Part shown: positions 41,086 to 49,944 of the stretch, one piece after another
Numbering within the stretch: position 1 is the first letter of the stretch
How the letters are laid out: every line of letters begins with the position of its first letter
Assembly: GCA_000719695.1 (NCBI GenBank)
Contig: JOHN01000005.1
Coordinates: 62,001 to 126,000, forward strand
Length of the DNA: 64,000 nt
Reading direction: 5' to 3'
From: Streptomyces sp. NRRL F-6131
GTDB lineage: Bacteria; Actinomycetota; Actinomycetes; Streptomycetales; Streptomycetaceae
Position numbers and translations under genes: made by a program
Notes under the pieces: model-generated
What the model was told of the DNA's origin: nothing
Seen by the model: the letters and a program-made list of their open reading frames with translations, nothing else
Database searches by the model: none

Positions 41086-41208
41086 ACCCGGAAGCCCCTC
41101 TGAGCCGGAGTCAAGGCCGGCCCGCGGACCCTCGGCGCGCCCCTCCCGACCGCCCGACGCCTGACCGCCCGACCGCCCGACCGGGGCTCGCCAACCGCCC
41201 GACCGCCG

Positions 41209-44200
41209 TCAGTACGTCCCGTACAGCGAGTACTGGAACGCGTCCTTCACCGCCGGCCCGAAGCTCGTCGGCCACGTCCCGAACGGCACCACCGTGTTGC
41301 TGTAGGCCCCCTGCCCGGCGGCGCCCGTCGAGTAGTTCATGTTGTTGAGCGTCGCGCTCGGGCCGTTGCTGTTGTAGACGAACCAGTACGACGTACGGGC
41401 GCTCAGCGTGAGGTCCACCGGCAACGAGTTCCACGCGTTGGCGGTCAGCGTGCCCGACCCCGTGGTGGCGACCAGGGTGCCGGGCGAGCCGCCCGCGTCG
41501 GTGTAGACGGCCAGCTGGTACTGGTTGTTGGGCGCCGCGGCGACCGGTCCGGCGTGCACGCTCAGCGCGGTGAGCGCCACCGGGTCGGCGCCGGTGGTCA
41601 CCCGGCTGCCGTTCAGGTGGTTGGAGTCGGTGTCGTCGATGAGCGAGCCCACCGCCGTGTTCCCGATCGTCCGCGGCTCCGCTCCCCCGGTGGTGAAGGA
41701 GAAGGTGTACGGGGCGGCCAGGGCGTTCCCCGAGCGGTCCCGGACCCCCTGGACGGTCGCGGTGTACCCGGTGGTCAGGGCCAGCGGGGCGGTCGGTGTG
41801 AGGACCACGCCGTTGGCCGCCGCGTCGTGGGTGACCGCCCCGGCGACGGCCGCGCCCCCGGCCGTGGTCCTCAGGGTGACGGACCCGCCGGTCACGCTCG
41901 CCGGGTCCAGCGGCTCGCCGAAGGAGAACCGCACGGCCGTGCCCGGCGCGACCCCGTTAGCCCCGCCGGCCGGGCTGGTGCCGATCACCGTGGGCGCGGT
42001 GCTGTCCTGGCCGTAGCTCGCGCTGTACGAGCCGACCGCGCCGTCGAAGAACGCGTAGGCGACGCCCTTGACCGTCTCCACCCGGTACGGCACCGGGCGG
42101 CCCCCGGAGGTGATCCCGGTCAGCGTGCCGGCGGCCGCGTCGACCGGCAGCGTGGCGCGCAGGCCGGTCGCCCCGCCGGTGATGTCGAAGGTCAGCGCGC
42201 TCCCGTTCCAGGCCAGCCCGGAGAAGGCCGAGCCGTTGCGCCCGTCCAGCCAGGTGAGCATCTGCCGGCCGGACACCACCGGCACGCCGCGCGCCTTGGC
42301 GGCGGCGACGACCGCGTCCGAGGCGGCGGAGGCGGCGAAGTCGGTGTGGATGTTGGCGGTCAGCGCCGCGTAGTAGCCCTTGGCCCCGTACGCGGCGTCG
42401 AGCAGCGTGTTGACGGTGCCCGGGTACGTCTGGCCGGACTCGTCGGTGAGCTGGGTGGTGGCCTGGTACTCGTCGATCACGCTGCCGTCGGTGTCGGCGA
42501 AGCGCATGATCTGCCCGGTGCCGTTGAAGTAGCCGGGCCGGTCCTGGGTGAAGTCGGACGGGTAGAAGTAGTAGTCGGTGTCCAGCCGGATCCCGTTGGC
42601 GAGTTTGGTCTTCGCCTGGGTGGCCCAGTCGTCCCACTCCACGCAGTGCGTGCGGCTGCTCGACGGGTTCGGCAGGGCTGGGTACTTGGCCCGCCACGCC
42701 GCCAACTGGTCGCGGTAGTAGCCCTGCAGGGCCGAGGTGCTGCCCCAGGGGCGGCAGTTGGTGGCGACGTGCACGCCGATCTCGAAGCCCTGGTCGCTGT
42801 ACGCCTTGGCCTGGGCCGGGGTGAGCGGGTCGTCGGTGTAGATGTACGAGGAGCCGCGGACGCACTCCCAGTTGGCGACCGAGCAGCCGGGCGGGCTCTG
42901 CGCGATGTAGCCGTCCCAGCGGCCGGCCGTGCCGCCCACGCCGTGGTCGTCGCCGGTCATCACCACGACGGCCTTGACGTCGCGCGGGAAGTACCAGAAC
43001 CGCGGCAGCGGCTTGGCGGTGGAGGCGAGCTGGGTGAGCAGGTTGGCGAGCAGCCGCTGCTGCTCGTCGGCGATCGGGATCAGCGCCTTGTCGAGGTCGT
43101 TCCAGTCGGGCTGGCCGCCCGTCCCGAAGAACATCTCGCTGGCCTCGTAGCCGTCGACGCCGTCGCGCTGCTGGCCGGCCCAGGCGATGTTGCCCTGGCG
43201 GGTCTGCACCACCGACCGGGCGAGGTCGTAGCTGAAGGCGGCGGCCCGGCCGCTGCCGGCCGTGCGCAGGCTGACCGCCGGGTTGGCGGTCGCGGTCGCG
43301 GCGTCGCTGTACAGGGTGGCGACGGCGGTGGCTCCGTTCAGCGTGTAGAGGTCGGCGGGGCCGTGGTAGCCCATGGTGTCGCCGGTGATCCCGGCGCCCG
43401 GTGCGGCGCCGGTGTTGACCTTGAGGTAGGCGTCGGCGCGGGTGCCGGCCGCCGGGGTGAGCCCGAACAGCGGCGCGAGCTGCCGGTCCGGGCGCATCGC
43501 GACCAGTCGGCCGCCGCCGTTGGTCCAGGTGGTGAACAGGGTCGCCTGGGCGGCGGTGAGCGGCATCTCGCCGAGCAGCACCACGTCGGAGGAGGCGAGC
43601 AGCCCGGAGGTCACGGCCGAGATGTCCACCTGGCGGTAGGCGTTCAGGCCCTCCGCCTTGAGGATCTCCGCCAGGTACCGGGTGTAAGGATTGGCCTGGC
43701 TGGTGACCAGCAGGACCGGGCCCTCCGAGCCCGGACCGGCGCCGGGGGCCGGGGGTGGCGGGGCCGCCTCCGCGGTGTAGATGGCGTGGATCGAGAAGCT
43801 CAGGCCGCTGCTGGTGACCGAACCCGCGGTGGCCGGCCAGCTGCCGAACGGCTGGCCGCCGTTGCCGTACACGCTGGTGCCGCCCGGGCTGTACCGCAGG
43901 TTGTTGACCGTGGGGCCGGAGCCGTTGGTGTTGTAAGCCAGCCAGTACGGCGTGTTGGCCGCCAGGGTGGCCGTCAGCGGCACGGTGTTCCAGCCGGGGC
44001 CGGTGAGGGTGGCGGTGGCGCTGTTCGCCAGCAGGGCGCCGGGGCTGCCGCCGTTGTCCCGGTAGATCGCGGTCTGGAAGCGGTTGTTGGGCGCGGCGTC
44101 CACGCTGTCCACGTACACCGAGACGCTGCTGACCGTGCCGCCGGCCGAACCGGTCACGTAGCGCGAGGCGTTGAGGTGGTGGGAGTCCGCGGTGTCGGCG

Positions 44201-44433
44201 GCGGCGCCGACCTCGGTGCTGCCGAGCGTCATCGTGACGGCCGCCGCCGGGGGCGCGCCCGGGCCGGCGACCAGCGCTGCCGCCGTGGTCAGGGCCGCCA
44301 GCAGGCCCCCGGTCCGCCGCCACCACCGTCCGCCGGCGCCGCGCACCGGCCCGTCGCCCCGTACCGACCCGTCGGTCCGTCCGCGCCCGCGTCTGTCCGT
44401 CCGTCCGTCCGGACGTGTGCCCGTGTCTGCCAT
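41209..44433 (-). CDS. large secreted polysaccharide-deacetylase-like protein with repeated terminal domains
   Basis: 1074 residues. Signal peptide: WWRRTG at 37-42, hydrophobic 43-58, cleavage near Ala65. A beta-rich domain follows (about 66-215; DUF4082-like, containing SHHLNASRYVTG, PNNRFQTAIYRDNGGSPGALLANS and PYWLAYNTNG). A central enzyme-like region (about 230-800) has a NodB-type start VVVMTGDDHG (about 488-497) and GVHVATN (about 552). A bacterial Ig-like domain (about 812-925) follows, and then a second copy of the first domain (about 935-1074) that repeats SNHLNGSRVTTG and YWFVYNSNG. The flanking copies suggest polysaccharide binding. Catalysis is unproven because the second metal histidine pattern is not the usual HXXXH. 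A sugar ABC importer lies directly upstream on the same strand. Confidence 0.85.
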   Translation of the reverse strand: MADTGTRPDGRTDRRGRGRTDGSVRGDGPVRGAGGRWWRRTGGLLAALTTAAALVAGPGAPPAAAVTMTLGSTEVGAAADTADSHHLNASRYVTGSAGGTVSSVSVYVDSVDAAPNNRFQTAIYRDNGGSPGALLANSATATLTGPGWNTVPLTATLAANTPYWLAYNTNGSGPTVNNLRYSPGGTSVYGNGGQPFGSWPATAGSVTSSGLSFSIHAIYTAEAAPPPPAPGAGPGSEGPVLLVTSQANPYTRYLAEILKAEGLNAYRQVDISAVTSGLLASSDVVLLGEMPLTAAQATLFTTWTNGGGRLVAMRPDRQLAPLFGLTPAAGTRADAYLKVNTGAAPGAGITGDTMGYHGPADLYTLNGATAVATLYSDAATATANPAVSLRTAGSGRAAAFSYDLARSVVQTRQGNIAWAGQQRDGVDGYEASEMFFGTGGQPDWNDLDKALIPIADEQQRLLANLLTQLASTAKPLPRFWYFPRDVKAVVVMTGDDHGVGGTAGRWDGYIAQSPPGCSVANWECVRGSSYIYTDDPLTPAQAKAYSDQGFEIGVHVATNCRPWGSTSALQGYYRDQLAAWRAKYPALPNPSSSRTHCVEWDDWATQAKTKLANGIRLDTDYYFYPSDFTQDRPGYFNGTGQIMRFADTDGSVIDEYQATTQLTDESGQTYPGTVNTLLDAAYGAKGYYAALTANIHTDFAASAASDAVVAAAKARGVPVVSGRQMLTWLDGRNGSAFSGLAWNGSALTFDITGGATGLRATLPVDAAAGTLTGITSGGRPVPYRVETVKGVAYAFFDGAVGSYSASYGQDSTAPTVIGTSPAGGANGVAPGTAVRFSFGEPLDPASVTGGSVTLRTTAGGAAVAGAVTHDAAANGVVLTPTAPLALTTGYTATVQGVRDRSGNALAAPYTFSFTTGGAEPRTIGNTAVGSLIDDTDSNHLNGSRVTTGADPVALTALSVHAGPVAAAPNNQYQLAVYTDAGGSPGTLVATTGSGTLTANAWNSLPVDLTLSARTSYWFVYNSNGPSATLNNMNYSTGAAGQGAYSNTVVPFGTWPTSFGPAVKDAFQYSLYGTY

Positions 44434-44600
44434 GACCGCCCCCCTGTGTCATCTCGGCCGACCAGCCCCTAACGGTGTACCGGTAACCCGGCGACCGTGT
44501 CCACGAAATCGCCACATTCGCCCTGGAACGGCCGGAACCCTGACGCGCCCGGGCCGGACGGGGCAACCGCGCGACGGCGGACGGCGCGGACCAGCCGGAC

Positions 44601-44643
44601 CACCCGGAGCGCCCGGCGCACCCGGCGCACCCGGCGCACCCGG
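44601..44643. repeat. 9-bp tandem repeat next to permease stop
   Basis: Nearly five units: CACCCGGAG, CGCCCGGCG, CACCCGGCG twice, and a partial CACCCGG ending five bases before the permease stop codon. Confidence 0.9.
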
Positions 44644-44648
44644 AAGGA

Positions 44649-45566
44649 TCAGCCCTTGACCGAACCGGCCAGCAGCCCGCGCACGAAGTAGCGCTGGAGG
44701 GCGAAGAACACCCCCAACGGGATCACGATCGACAGGAACGCCCCCGCCGTGAGCAGCTCCCACCGCCCGCCGAAGGAGCCGGACAACTGCGCCAGCCGGA
44801 CCGTCATCGGCGCCACCTCCGGCGTACCGCCGGCGAAGGTGAGCGCCACCAGCAGGTCGTTCCAGACCCAGAGGAACTGGAAGATCGCGAACGAGGCCAG
44901 CGCGGGGGTGCAGAGCGGCAGCACGATCGAACGGAAGATCTTGAAGTGCGAAGCGCCGTCCACCACCGCCGCCTCCATCAGGTCGCGCGGCAGCTGGGCG
45001 ATGAAGTTGTGCAGCAGGAAGATCGCCAGCGGCAGCGCGAACATGGTGTGCGCCAGCCAGACCGGCGCGTAGGTGCCCTTGAGGTCCAGCGCCGGCAGCA
45101 GCGTCAGGGAGCCCAGGTGCGCGCCGCCCGAGAACAGCTGGAGCAGCGGGATCAGCGCCATCTGCAACGGCACCACCTGGAGCGCGAAGACCACGAAGAA
45201 GAGGGTGTCGCTGCCCCGGAACCGCACCCAGGCCAGTGCGTAGGCGGCCATCGCCGCCAGCGCCAGCGGGAAGAGGGTGGCCGGCACGCTGATCGCCAGC
45301 GAGTTCACCAGGAAGGGCATCAGCCCGGTGGAGACTCCGGAACCGCCCTCGAACAGCACCGTGTGGTAGTTGTCCAGGCCGAGGTCCGGATGGAGCAGGA
45401 CGTTCCACCAGCCGTCGGCGGTGACGTCCCGTTTGGGGCGCAGCGAGGTGGCCAGCAGCCCGAGGGTGGGGACGGTCCACAGCACCGTCACCACGATCAC
45501 GAAGACCGAGGCCAGCGGGGAGGAGAAGGCCTTCCGGACGGCGCCGCCGTCCCGACGTACGCTCAT
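44649..45566 (-). CDS. sugar ABC transporter permease (MalG type)
   Basis: 305 residues, six transmembrane segments, binding-protein-dependent inner-membrane subunit. The EAA loop EAAVVDGASHFKIFRSIVLPL, which contacts the ATPase, is intact. Begins MSVRRDGGAVRKAF and overlaps the stop of the upstream permease by four bases (ATGA). It forms a heterodimer with that permease and takes up a carbohydrate delivered by the lipoprotein encoded first in the operon. No ATPase gene is present; Streptomyces sugar importers normally share MsiK. Confidence 0.93.
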   Translation of the reverse strand: MSVRRDGGAVRKAFSSPLASVFVIVVTVLWTVPTLGLLATSLRPKRDVTADGWWNVLLHPDLGLDNYHTVLFEGGSGVSTGLMPFLVNSLAISVPATLFPLALAAMAAYALAWVRFRGSDTLFFVVFALQVVPLQMALIPLLQLFSGGAHLGSLTLLPALDLKGTYAPVWLAHTMFALPLAIFLLHNFIAQLPRDLMEAAVVDGASHFKIFRSIVLPLCTPALASFAIFQFLWVWNDLLVALTFAGGTPEVAPMTVRLAQLSGSFGGRWELLTAGAFLSIVIPLGVFFALQRYFVRGLLAGSVKG

Positions 45567-46555
45567 CGGACCGCACGCTCCTTGCGCAGCTGGAGGATGT
45601 TGTAGGCCACCAGCGGCAGCACCGCGAGGAAGAGGATCACCGCCAGCGCGCTGCCCCGCCCGGTGTTGAACTGGACGAAGGACTGCGAGTACATCTCGTT
45701 GGCCAGCACCTGGGTGCCGAAGTTGCCGCCGGTCATGGTGCGGACGATGTCGAAGGCCTTCAGCGTGGTGATCATCACCGTGGTCAGCACCACCACCACC
45801 GTGGTGCGGATCATCGGCACGGTGACGTACCAGAAGAGCCGCACCCCCTGGGCGCCGTCCAGCCGGGCCGCCTCGGTGACCTCGTCCGGGATCGCCTTGA
45901 TGGCCGCGGAGAGGACGACCATGGCGAAGCCGGTCTGCACCCAGACCATGACGGCCATCAGCAGGAAGGTGTTGAGCGGCTGGGAGAGCATCCAGTTCGG
46001 CGGATCGTCCCAGCCCAGGGCGATCGCCACCTGGCTGAGCAGGCCGATCTGCTGCTGCGAGGGGTCGCGCGACTCGTAGACGAACTTGAAGATGATCGAG
46101 GCGCCGACCAGCGAGATCGCCATCGGCATGAAGATCAGCGACTTGTAGACGGCCTGACCGCGCATCCGGTCCACCAGCAGGGCCAGGACGAGTCCCAGCC
46201 CGGTGGCCGCGAACGGCGCGATCACCAGCCAGAGCGCGGTGTTGACCAGCACCTCGCGCACCGAGTCGCTGGTGAACGCCCAGCCGAAGTTCTCGCCGCC
46301 GACGAAGCGGCTGCTGTCGTCGCTGTAGAGGCTCAGGTAGACGGTGCGGACCAGCGGCGCGACCAGGCCGAGCAGCAGCAGGACCAGCGCCGGGCCGAGC
46401 AGGACCAGCACGGCCAGCGGGCGGGCGAGCCGGCCGGAGGCGCGGCCGGCGGCCAGGAAGACCAGCAACAGGATGCCGAGGAAGCCGGCGATCGCACCGA
46501 GGCCGTTGCCGAACTTGACCATCGCGTCGCCCCAGGCACCGGCGGCGAGGGACAT
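45563..46555 (-). CDS. sugar ABC transporter permease (MalF type)
   Basis: 330 residues. An N-terminal helix pair (about 15-70) precedes the core permease. EAA loop EAARLDGAQGVRLFWYVTVPMI is present. YLSLYSDDSSRFVGGENFGWAFTSDSVREVLVNTALWLV matches the MalF-type periplasmic entry. Start ATG at 46555 has AAAGGA nine bases upstream; the longer open frame runs into tandem-repeat DNA and is rejected. Coupled by ATGA overlap with the second permease. Confidence 0.93.
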   Translation of the reverse strand: MSLAAGAWGDAMVKFGNGLGAIAGFLGILLLVFLAAGRASGRLARPLAVLVLLGPALVLLLLGLVAPLVRTVYLSLYSDDSSRFVGGENFGWAFTSDSVREVLVNTALWLVIAPFAATGLGLVLALLVDRMRGQAVYKSLIFMPMAISLVGASIIFKFVYESRDPSQQQIGLLSQVAIALGWDDPPNWMLSQPLNTFLLMAVMVWVQTGFAMVVLSAAIKAIPDEVTEAARLDGAQGVRLFWYVTVPMIRTTVVVVLTTVMITTLKAFDIVRTMTGGNFGTQVLANEMYSQSFVQFNTGRGSALAVILFLAVLPLVAYNILQLRKERAVR

Positions 46556-46612
46556 GGCGTGACGTCCTTTCCCAACGGGGGCGGGGAGCCGGGCGGAACG
46601 GGACCCGGCCGG

Positions 46613-46657
46613 AACGGGAGAACCGGGCGGAACGGGAGAACCGGGAGAACCGGGAGA
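46613..46657. repeat. five-unit 9-bp tandem repeat upstream of permease
   Basis: Units AACGGGAGA, ACCGGGCGG, AACGGGAGA, ACCGGGAGA, ACCGGGAGA run from 46613 to 46657, between the binding-protein stop and the first permease. A further stretch of CACGGA-type repeats follows at about 46692-46738. Confidence 0.9.
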
Positions 46658-46813
46658 GCTGCACGCGCCGCGGGCCACGGGGCACCGAACGCGGAGGCAC
46701 GGACACGGACACACCGGACACGGAGACACCGGGCACGGCGGCGCGGAGGGGCGGGCGGTGCGGGTGGGTGGCCCCGCACCGCCCTGCGGCAGGTGGTCCT
46801 GCGACGCGCGCCG

Positions 46814-48229
46814 CTACTGCGGCCAGGCGGCGTCGATGTCCGCGGCGGTCTTCTGGATCGACTGTCCCTCGGCGAACCAGGCGGTGAGCGACTTCCACTC
46901 CTGCCCGGCGCCGACCGCGGCCGGCATGAGGTCCGAGCCGTCGAACCGGAAGGTCGCCGCCGGGTCGGTCAGCGCGTCGGCGGAGATCCGGTCGATCGGA
47001 TCGGTGTACAGGCTCTTGTCCACGCCCTGGTTGGCCGAAACCCAGCCGGTCGCGGTCTTCACCCGGCTGCTCGCCCAGTCCGCGCTGGACAGGTAGTTCT
47101 GCACCGCCTGCACCTCGGGACGGCTCGCGAACGCGGTGAGGAACTCCCCGCCGCCCTCGACCGGGTTGGGCACCGACGGGTCCACCGCCGGCAGGTGGAA
47201 CGCGAAGATGTCGCCCTCCGGCCCGATCTTCGTGTCCTTGGGCCACTGAGCCTTGTAGAACGACGCCTGTTGGAGCATGAGGCACTTGCCGGTGAGGATC
47301 GGCGCACCCGCGTCCTGGAAGGTCGTGGTGGCGATCGACTTCACGTCACCGTAACCCCCGTTGACCCAGGCCGGGTTCTGCATCCAGTCGGCGACCGTCT
47401 TCATCGCCGCGGCGATCTTCGGGTCGGAGAACTTCACCTTGTGGCTCACCCACTGGTCGTACACCTCGCCGCCGAACGACCCGAGGACCACCTCCTCCAG
47501 CCAGTCGGTGGCCGGCCAGCCGGTGGCCGTGCCGGAGGCGATGCCGCCGCACCACGGCTTGGCGCCGCCCGCCTTGGCGATCCGGTCGCTGAGCGCCATG
47601 AGGTCGGCCCAGGTCTTCGGGACGTCGTAGCCGGCCTGCTTGAAGGCCTTGGGCGAGTACCAGACCAGGGACTTCATGTTGGCACTCATCGGCGCCGCGT
47701 AGAAGGTGCCGTTGACCGAGCCGTAGGTCTTCCAGACCGGGCTCCACTTCTCCTGGTTCGCCACGGTCTGCTGCGGCGGCTTGACCACCTTGCCGCTCTT
47801 GACCATCTGCGCCAGCAGACCGGGCTGCGGGACGATCGCGAAGTCCGGGGCGTTGCCACCGCTCACCCGCACCGGCAGCTGGGACTCGAAGTCGTTGCTG
47901 CCCTCGTAGCTGATCCGGATGCCGGTGCAACGGCTGAAGTCGGCCCAGGACTTCTCCAGGTTGTCCGACTCGGGACTGAGGATCGAGGCGAAGACCGTCA
48001 CCGTCGTGCCGCCGTGGCCGGCGTACGGCTGGAAGCGGGCGCAGTCACCGGACAGGGTCTGGTTGCCGCCGTCGCCCGAACCCCCCGAGCTGTCGGAGCT
48101 GTTGGAGCAGGCCGCGGTCAGGGCGACGGCGGCCAGCAGGGCCACCGCGGCGAACGGGCGGCGCCGGGGACGGCGGGCGGCGGGCGGGGGTGGCACGGTC
48201 GTGGACGGCACGGTCGGGGTGGGAGTCAA
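46814..48229 (-). CDS. sugar ABC transporter substrate-binding lipoprotein
   Basis: 471 residues. Arg-rich RRPRRRPF then a hydrophobic stretch ends in lipobox LTAAC with Cys41, followed by a Ser/Gly linker, so it is anchored to the outer face of the membrane. The body is a family 1 extracellular sugar-binding protein with VTVFASILSPESDNLEKSWADFSRCTGIRISYEGSNDFESQL near the start. It captures the sugar for the two permeases downstream. TTG at 48229 is selected because GGAGG sits six bases upstream and it gives a compact signal peptide; an ATG at 48301 would add 24 residues before it. The proteins' ligand is unknown. Confidence 0.9.
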   Translation of the reverse strand: MTPTPTVPSTTVPPPPAARRPRRRPFAAVALLAAVALTAACSNSSDSSGGSGDGGNQTLSGDCARFQPYAGHGGTTVTVFASILSPESDNLEKSWADFSRCTGIRISYEGSNDFESQLPVRVSGGNAPDFAIVPQPGLLAQMVKSGKVVKPPQQTVANQEKWSPVWKTYGSVNGTFYAAPMSANMKSLVWYSPKAFKQAGYDVPKTWADLMALSDRIAKAGGAKPWCGGIASGTATGWPATDWLEEVVLGSFGGEVYDQWVSHKVKFSDPKIAAAMKTVADWMQNPAWVNGGYGDVKSIATTTFQDAGAPILTGKCLMLQQASFYKAQWPKDTKIGPEGDIFAFHLPAVDPSVPNPVEGGGEFLTAFASRPEVQAVQNYLSSADWASSRVKTATGWVSANQGVDKSLYTDPIDRISADALTDPAATFRFDGSDLMPAAVGAGQEWKSLTAWFAEGQSIQKTAADIDAAWPQ

Positions 48230-48501
48230 CGCGGTCCTCCTCGCCAGGGCGCGAACGCTCGGCTGTACGACAGAACGACAATGCGCTGTACCGGAGTTCA
48301 AGACTCGACATGGACGCGGCGGCCGGCCGATCCGACGACGTTAACGCAGTCGCCACGTGCCGCCAAGGTCCAGGTACGCCCTTCCTCCCCGCGTGCCCCA
48401 GTTGTGACCCGGCCCCCCGGACGGCCACGCCGCGACCACGCCAGGGCCACCAACGGGACACAGGGGCCACGAACGGGACAGGGCCACGACGGCGACGGCG
48501 A
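48230..48501 (-). promoter_or_regulatory. upstream region of the sugar importer operon
   Basis: About 270 bases without a gene. Near 48440-48487 there are two and a half copies of GGGCCAC(C/G)AACGGGACA. No clear LacI/GntR operator or consensus promoter was recognised; the moderately A/T-rich 48260-48310 stretch is the likeliest promoter. Confidence 0.35.
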
Positions 48502-48531
48502 CGGCCCCGCCCGGAGGACCGGACGGGGCCG
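48502..48531 (-). terminator. terminator of the conservon-P450 operon
   Basis: A 12-bp stem with one mismatch and AGGA loop, 17 bases past the last P450 stop. Confidence 0.75.
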
Positions 48532-48547
48532 CGGACGGAACCGGACG

Positions 48548-49765
48548 TCAGAACAGCCGGACCGGCAGCTCCTTCAGCGCGTTCACCACCAGCGAGCCGC
48601 TCGGCCGCAGCTCCTCGTCCGGCACCGCCAGGGAGAGGTCCGGGAAGCGCTCGAACAGCGCCGGCAGCGCGATCCCCGCCTCCAGCCGGGCCAGCGGCGA
48701 GCCCGGGCAGACGTGCGGACCGTGCCCGAAGGACAGGTGCCGGATCGGGTCCCGGGTGATGTCGAACAGTTCGGCGGTCACCCCGTGCTGCGCCGGGTCC
48801 CGGCCGATCGCGTTGTACGAGATCAGCACCGGCTCCCCCGCCGGGATCACCGTGTCGCCCACCGCCACGTCCTCGGACGTGAACCGGAACAGGAAGTTGC
48901 TGGTCGGCGGCGTCCAGCGGAGCGACTCCTCCACCACCGCGTCCCAGCCGACCTTGCCCGCCCGCACCAGCGCCAGCTGGTCCGGGTGGGAGAGCAGCGC
49001 CCGCACCGCGTTGCCGATGAGGTTCACCGTGGTCTCGTGACCCGCCGCGATGATCACCCGCAGGGTGGCCGCCGCCTCCGCGTCGGTCAGCGCGCCGCCC
49101 TCGGTGTCGGCCAGCAGCAGCACGCTCGCCAGGTCGTCACCGGGGGCCGCACGGCGCTGCGCCACCACGCCGTTGACGAAGGCGTTCAGCCCGGCGATGG
49201 TCGCCTGGATGCCCTCCGGGTTCGGCCGGGCGCCGAAGAACCGCTCGTAGAGGTCGCGCAGACGGGCGTGCTCCGACTCCGGGACGCCGAGCAGCGAGCA
49301 GATCACCGTCATCGGCAGCGGGAAGGCGAAGGCGGACTTCAGGTCCACCAGCGGTTCGCCGGACGCCAGGGTGTCCAGCAGCTCCCCGGTGATCGCCTCG
49401 ACCTGCGGGCGCATCAGCTCCACCTGGCGCGGGGTGAACGCGTGCGCCACCAGGGCCCGCAGCCGCCGGTGCTCGGCTCCGTCGGTGGTCACCATGCTCG
49501 GACCGGGCACCGCCAGGCCGATCAGCGGCCAGGTCTTCGGCACGTCGCCGCGCTGGAACGCCGCCCAGTGCCGGGCGTCCTTCACCAGCCGGGCGTCGGT
49601 CAGCAGCTCACGGGCGGCCGTGTGCCGGGTCACCGCCCAGGCGGCGACGCCGCCCGGCAGCTCCACCGGCACCACCGGGCCGGCGGCACGCAGCAGCGCG
49701 CCCTCGGCGGCGTTGTCGCGGGCCAACGGATCGAGGACGAACGGGGCGGGGGCGGGGGCGGTCAT
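48548..49765 (-). CDS. cytochrome P450, CYP154-like
   Basis: 405 residues with every standard P450 landmark: I-helix AGHETT (241-246), K-helix EXXR as E280-S-L-R283, and heme-binding FGHGPHVCPG with thiolate ligand Cys353. It is soluble, as bacterial P450s are, and needs a ferredoxin and reductase encoded elsewhere. It is the last gene of the conservon operon, about 180 bases after a second P450. In S. coelicolor such pairs are CYP157/CYP154, and this one fits CYP154 by position and motif content. Substrate unknown. ATG at 49765 has only a weak GAGAG upstream. Confidence 0.9.
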   Translation of the reverse strand: MTAPAPAPFVLDPLARDNAAEGALLRAAGPVVPVELPGGVAAWAVTRHTAARELLTDARLVKDARHWAAFQRGDVPKTWPLIGLAVPGPSMVTTDGAEHRRLRALVAHAFTPRQVELMRPQVEAITGELLDTLASGEPLVDLKSAFAFPLPMTVICSLLGVPESEHARLRDLYERFFGARPNPEGIQATIAGLNAFVNGVVAQRRAAPGDDLASVLLLADTEGGALTDAEAAATLRVIIAAGHETTVNLIGNAVRALLSHPDQLALVRAGKVGWDAVVEESLRWTPPTSNFLFRFTSEDVAVGDTVIPAGEPVLISYNAIGRDPAQHGVTAELFDITRDPIRHLSFGHGPHVCPGSPLARLEAGIALPALFERFPDLSLAVPDEELRPSGSLVVNALKELPVRLF

Positions 49766-49857
49766 CGACGGCAGCTCTCTCTCGGTTCTGGTACTGCGGC
49801 CCGGGCGGCCCCGGGGTCCTGCCGGCCGGCGCCAGGGCCGGCCGGGGCCGGCCGGGC

Positions 49858-49935
49858 GCGGTCGGATGCGGTCAGGTGCGGTCAGACGCGGTCGGACACG
49901 AAGGTGCGGTCGGGCACGGTCGGGCGCGGTGGGGT
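49858..49935. repeat. 10-bp tandem repeat between the two P450 genes
   Basis: Seven 10-base units related to GCGGTCGGAC (at 49858, 49868, 49878, 49888, 49906, 49916, 49926), with one 8-base insertion after the fourth. It resembles the reverse complement of the array at 18059-18108. Confidence 0.85.
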
Positions 49936-49944
49936 GCGCGGGTT

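Noticed and set aside
44649..47285. A single 878-residue fused ABC permease/binding protein
   Set aside because: The long frame reads through shadow sequence of two neighbouring genes. The permease starts at 45566 with an ATGA overlap.
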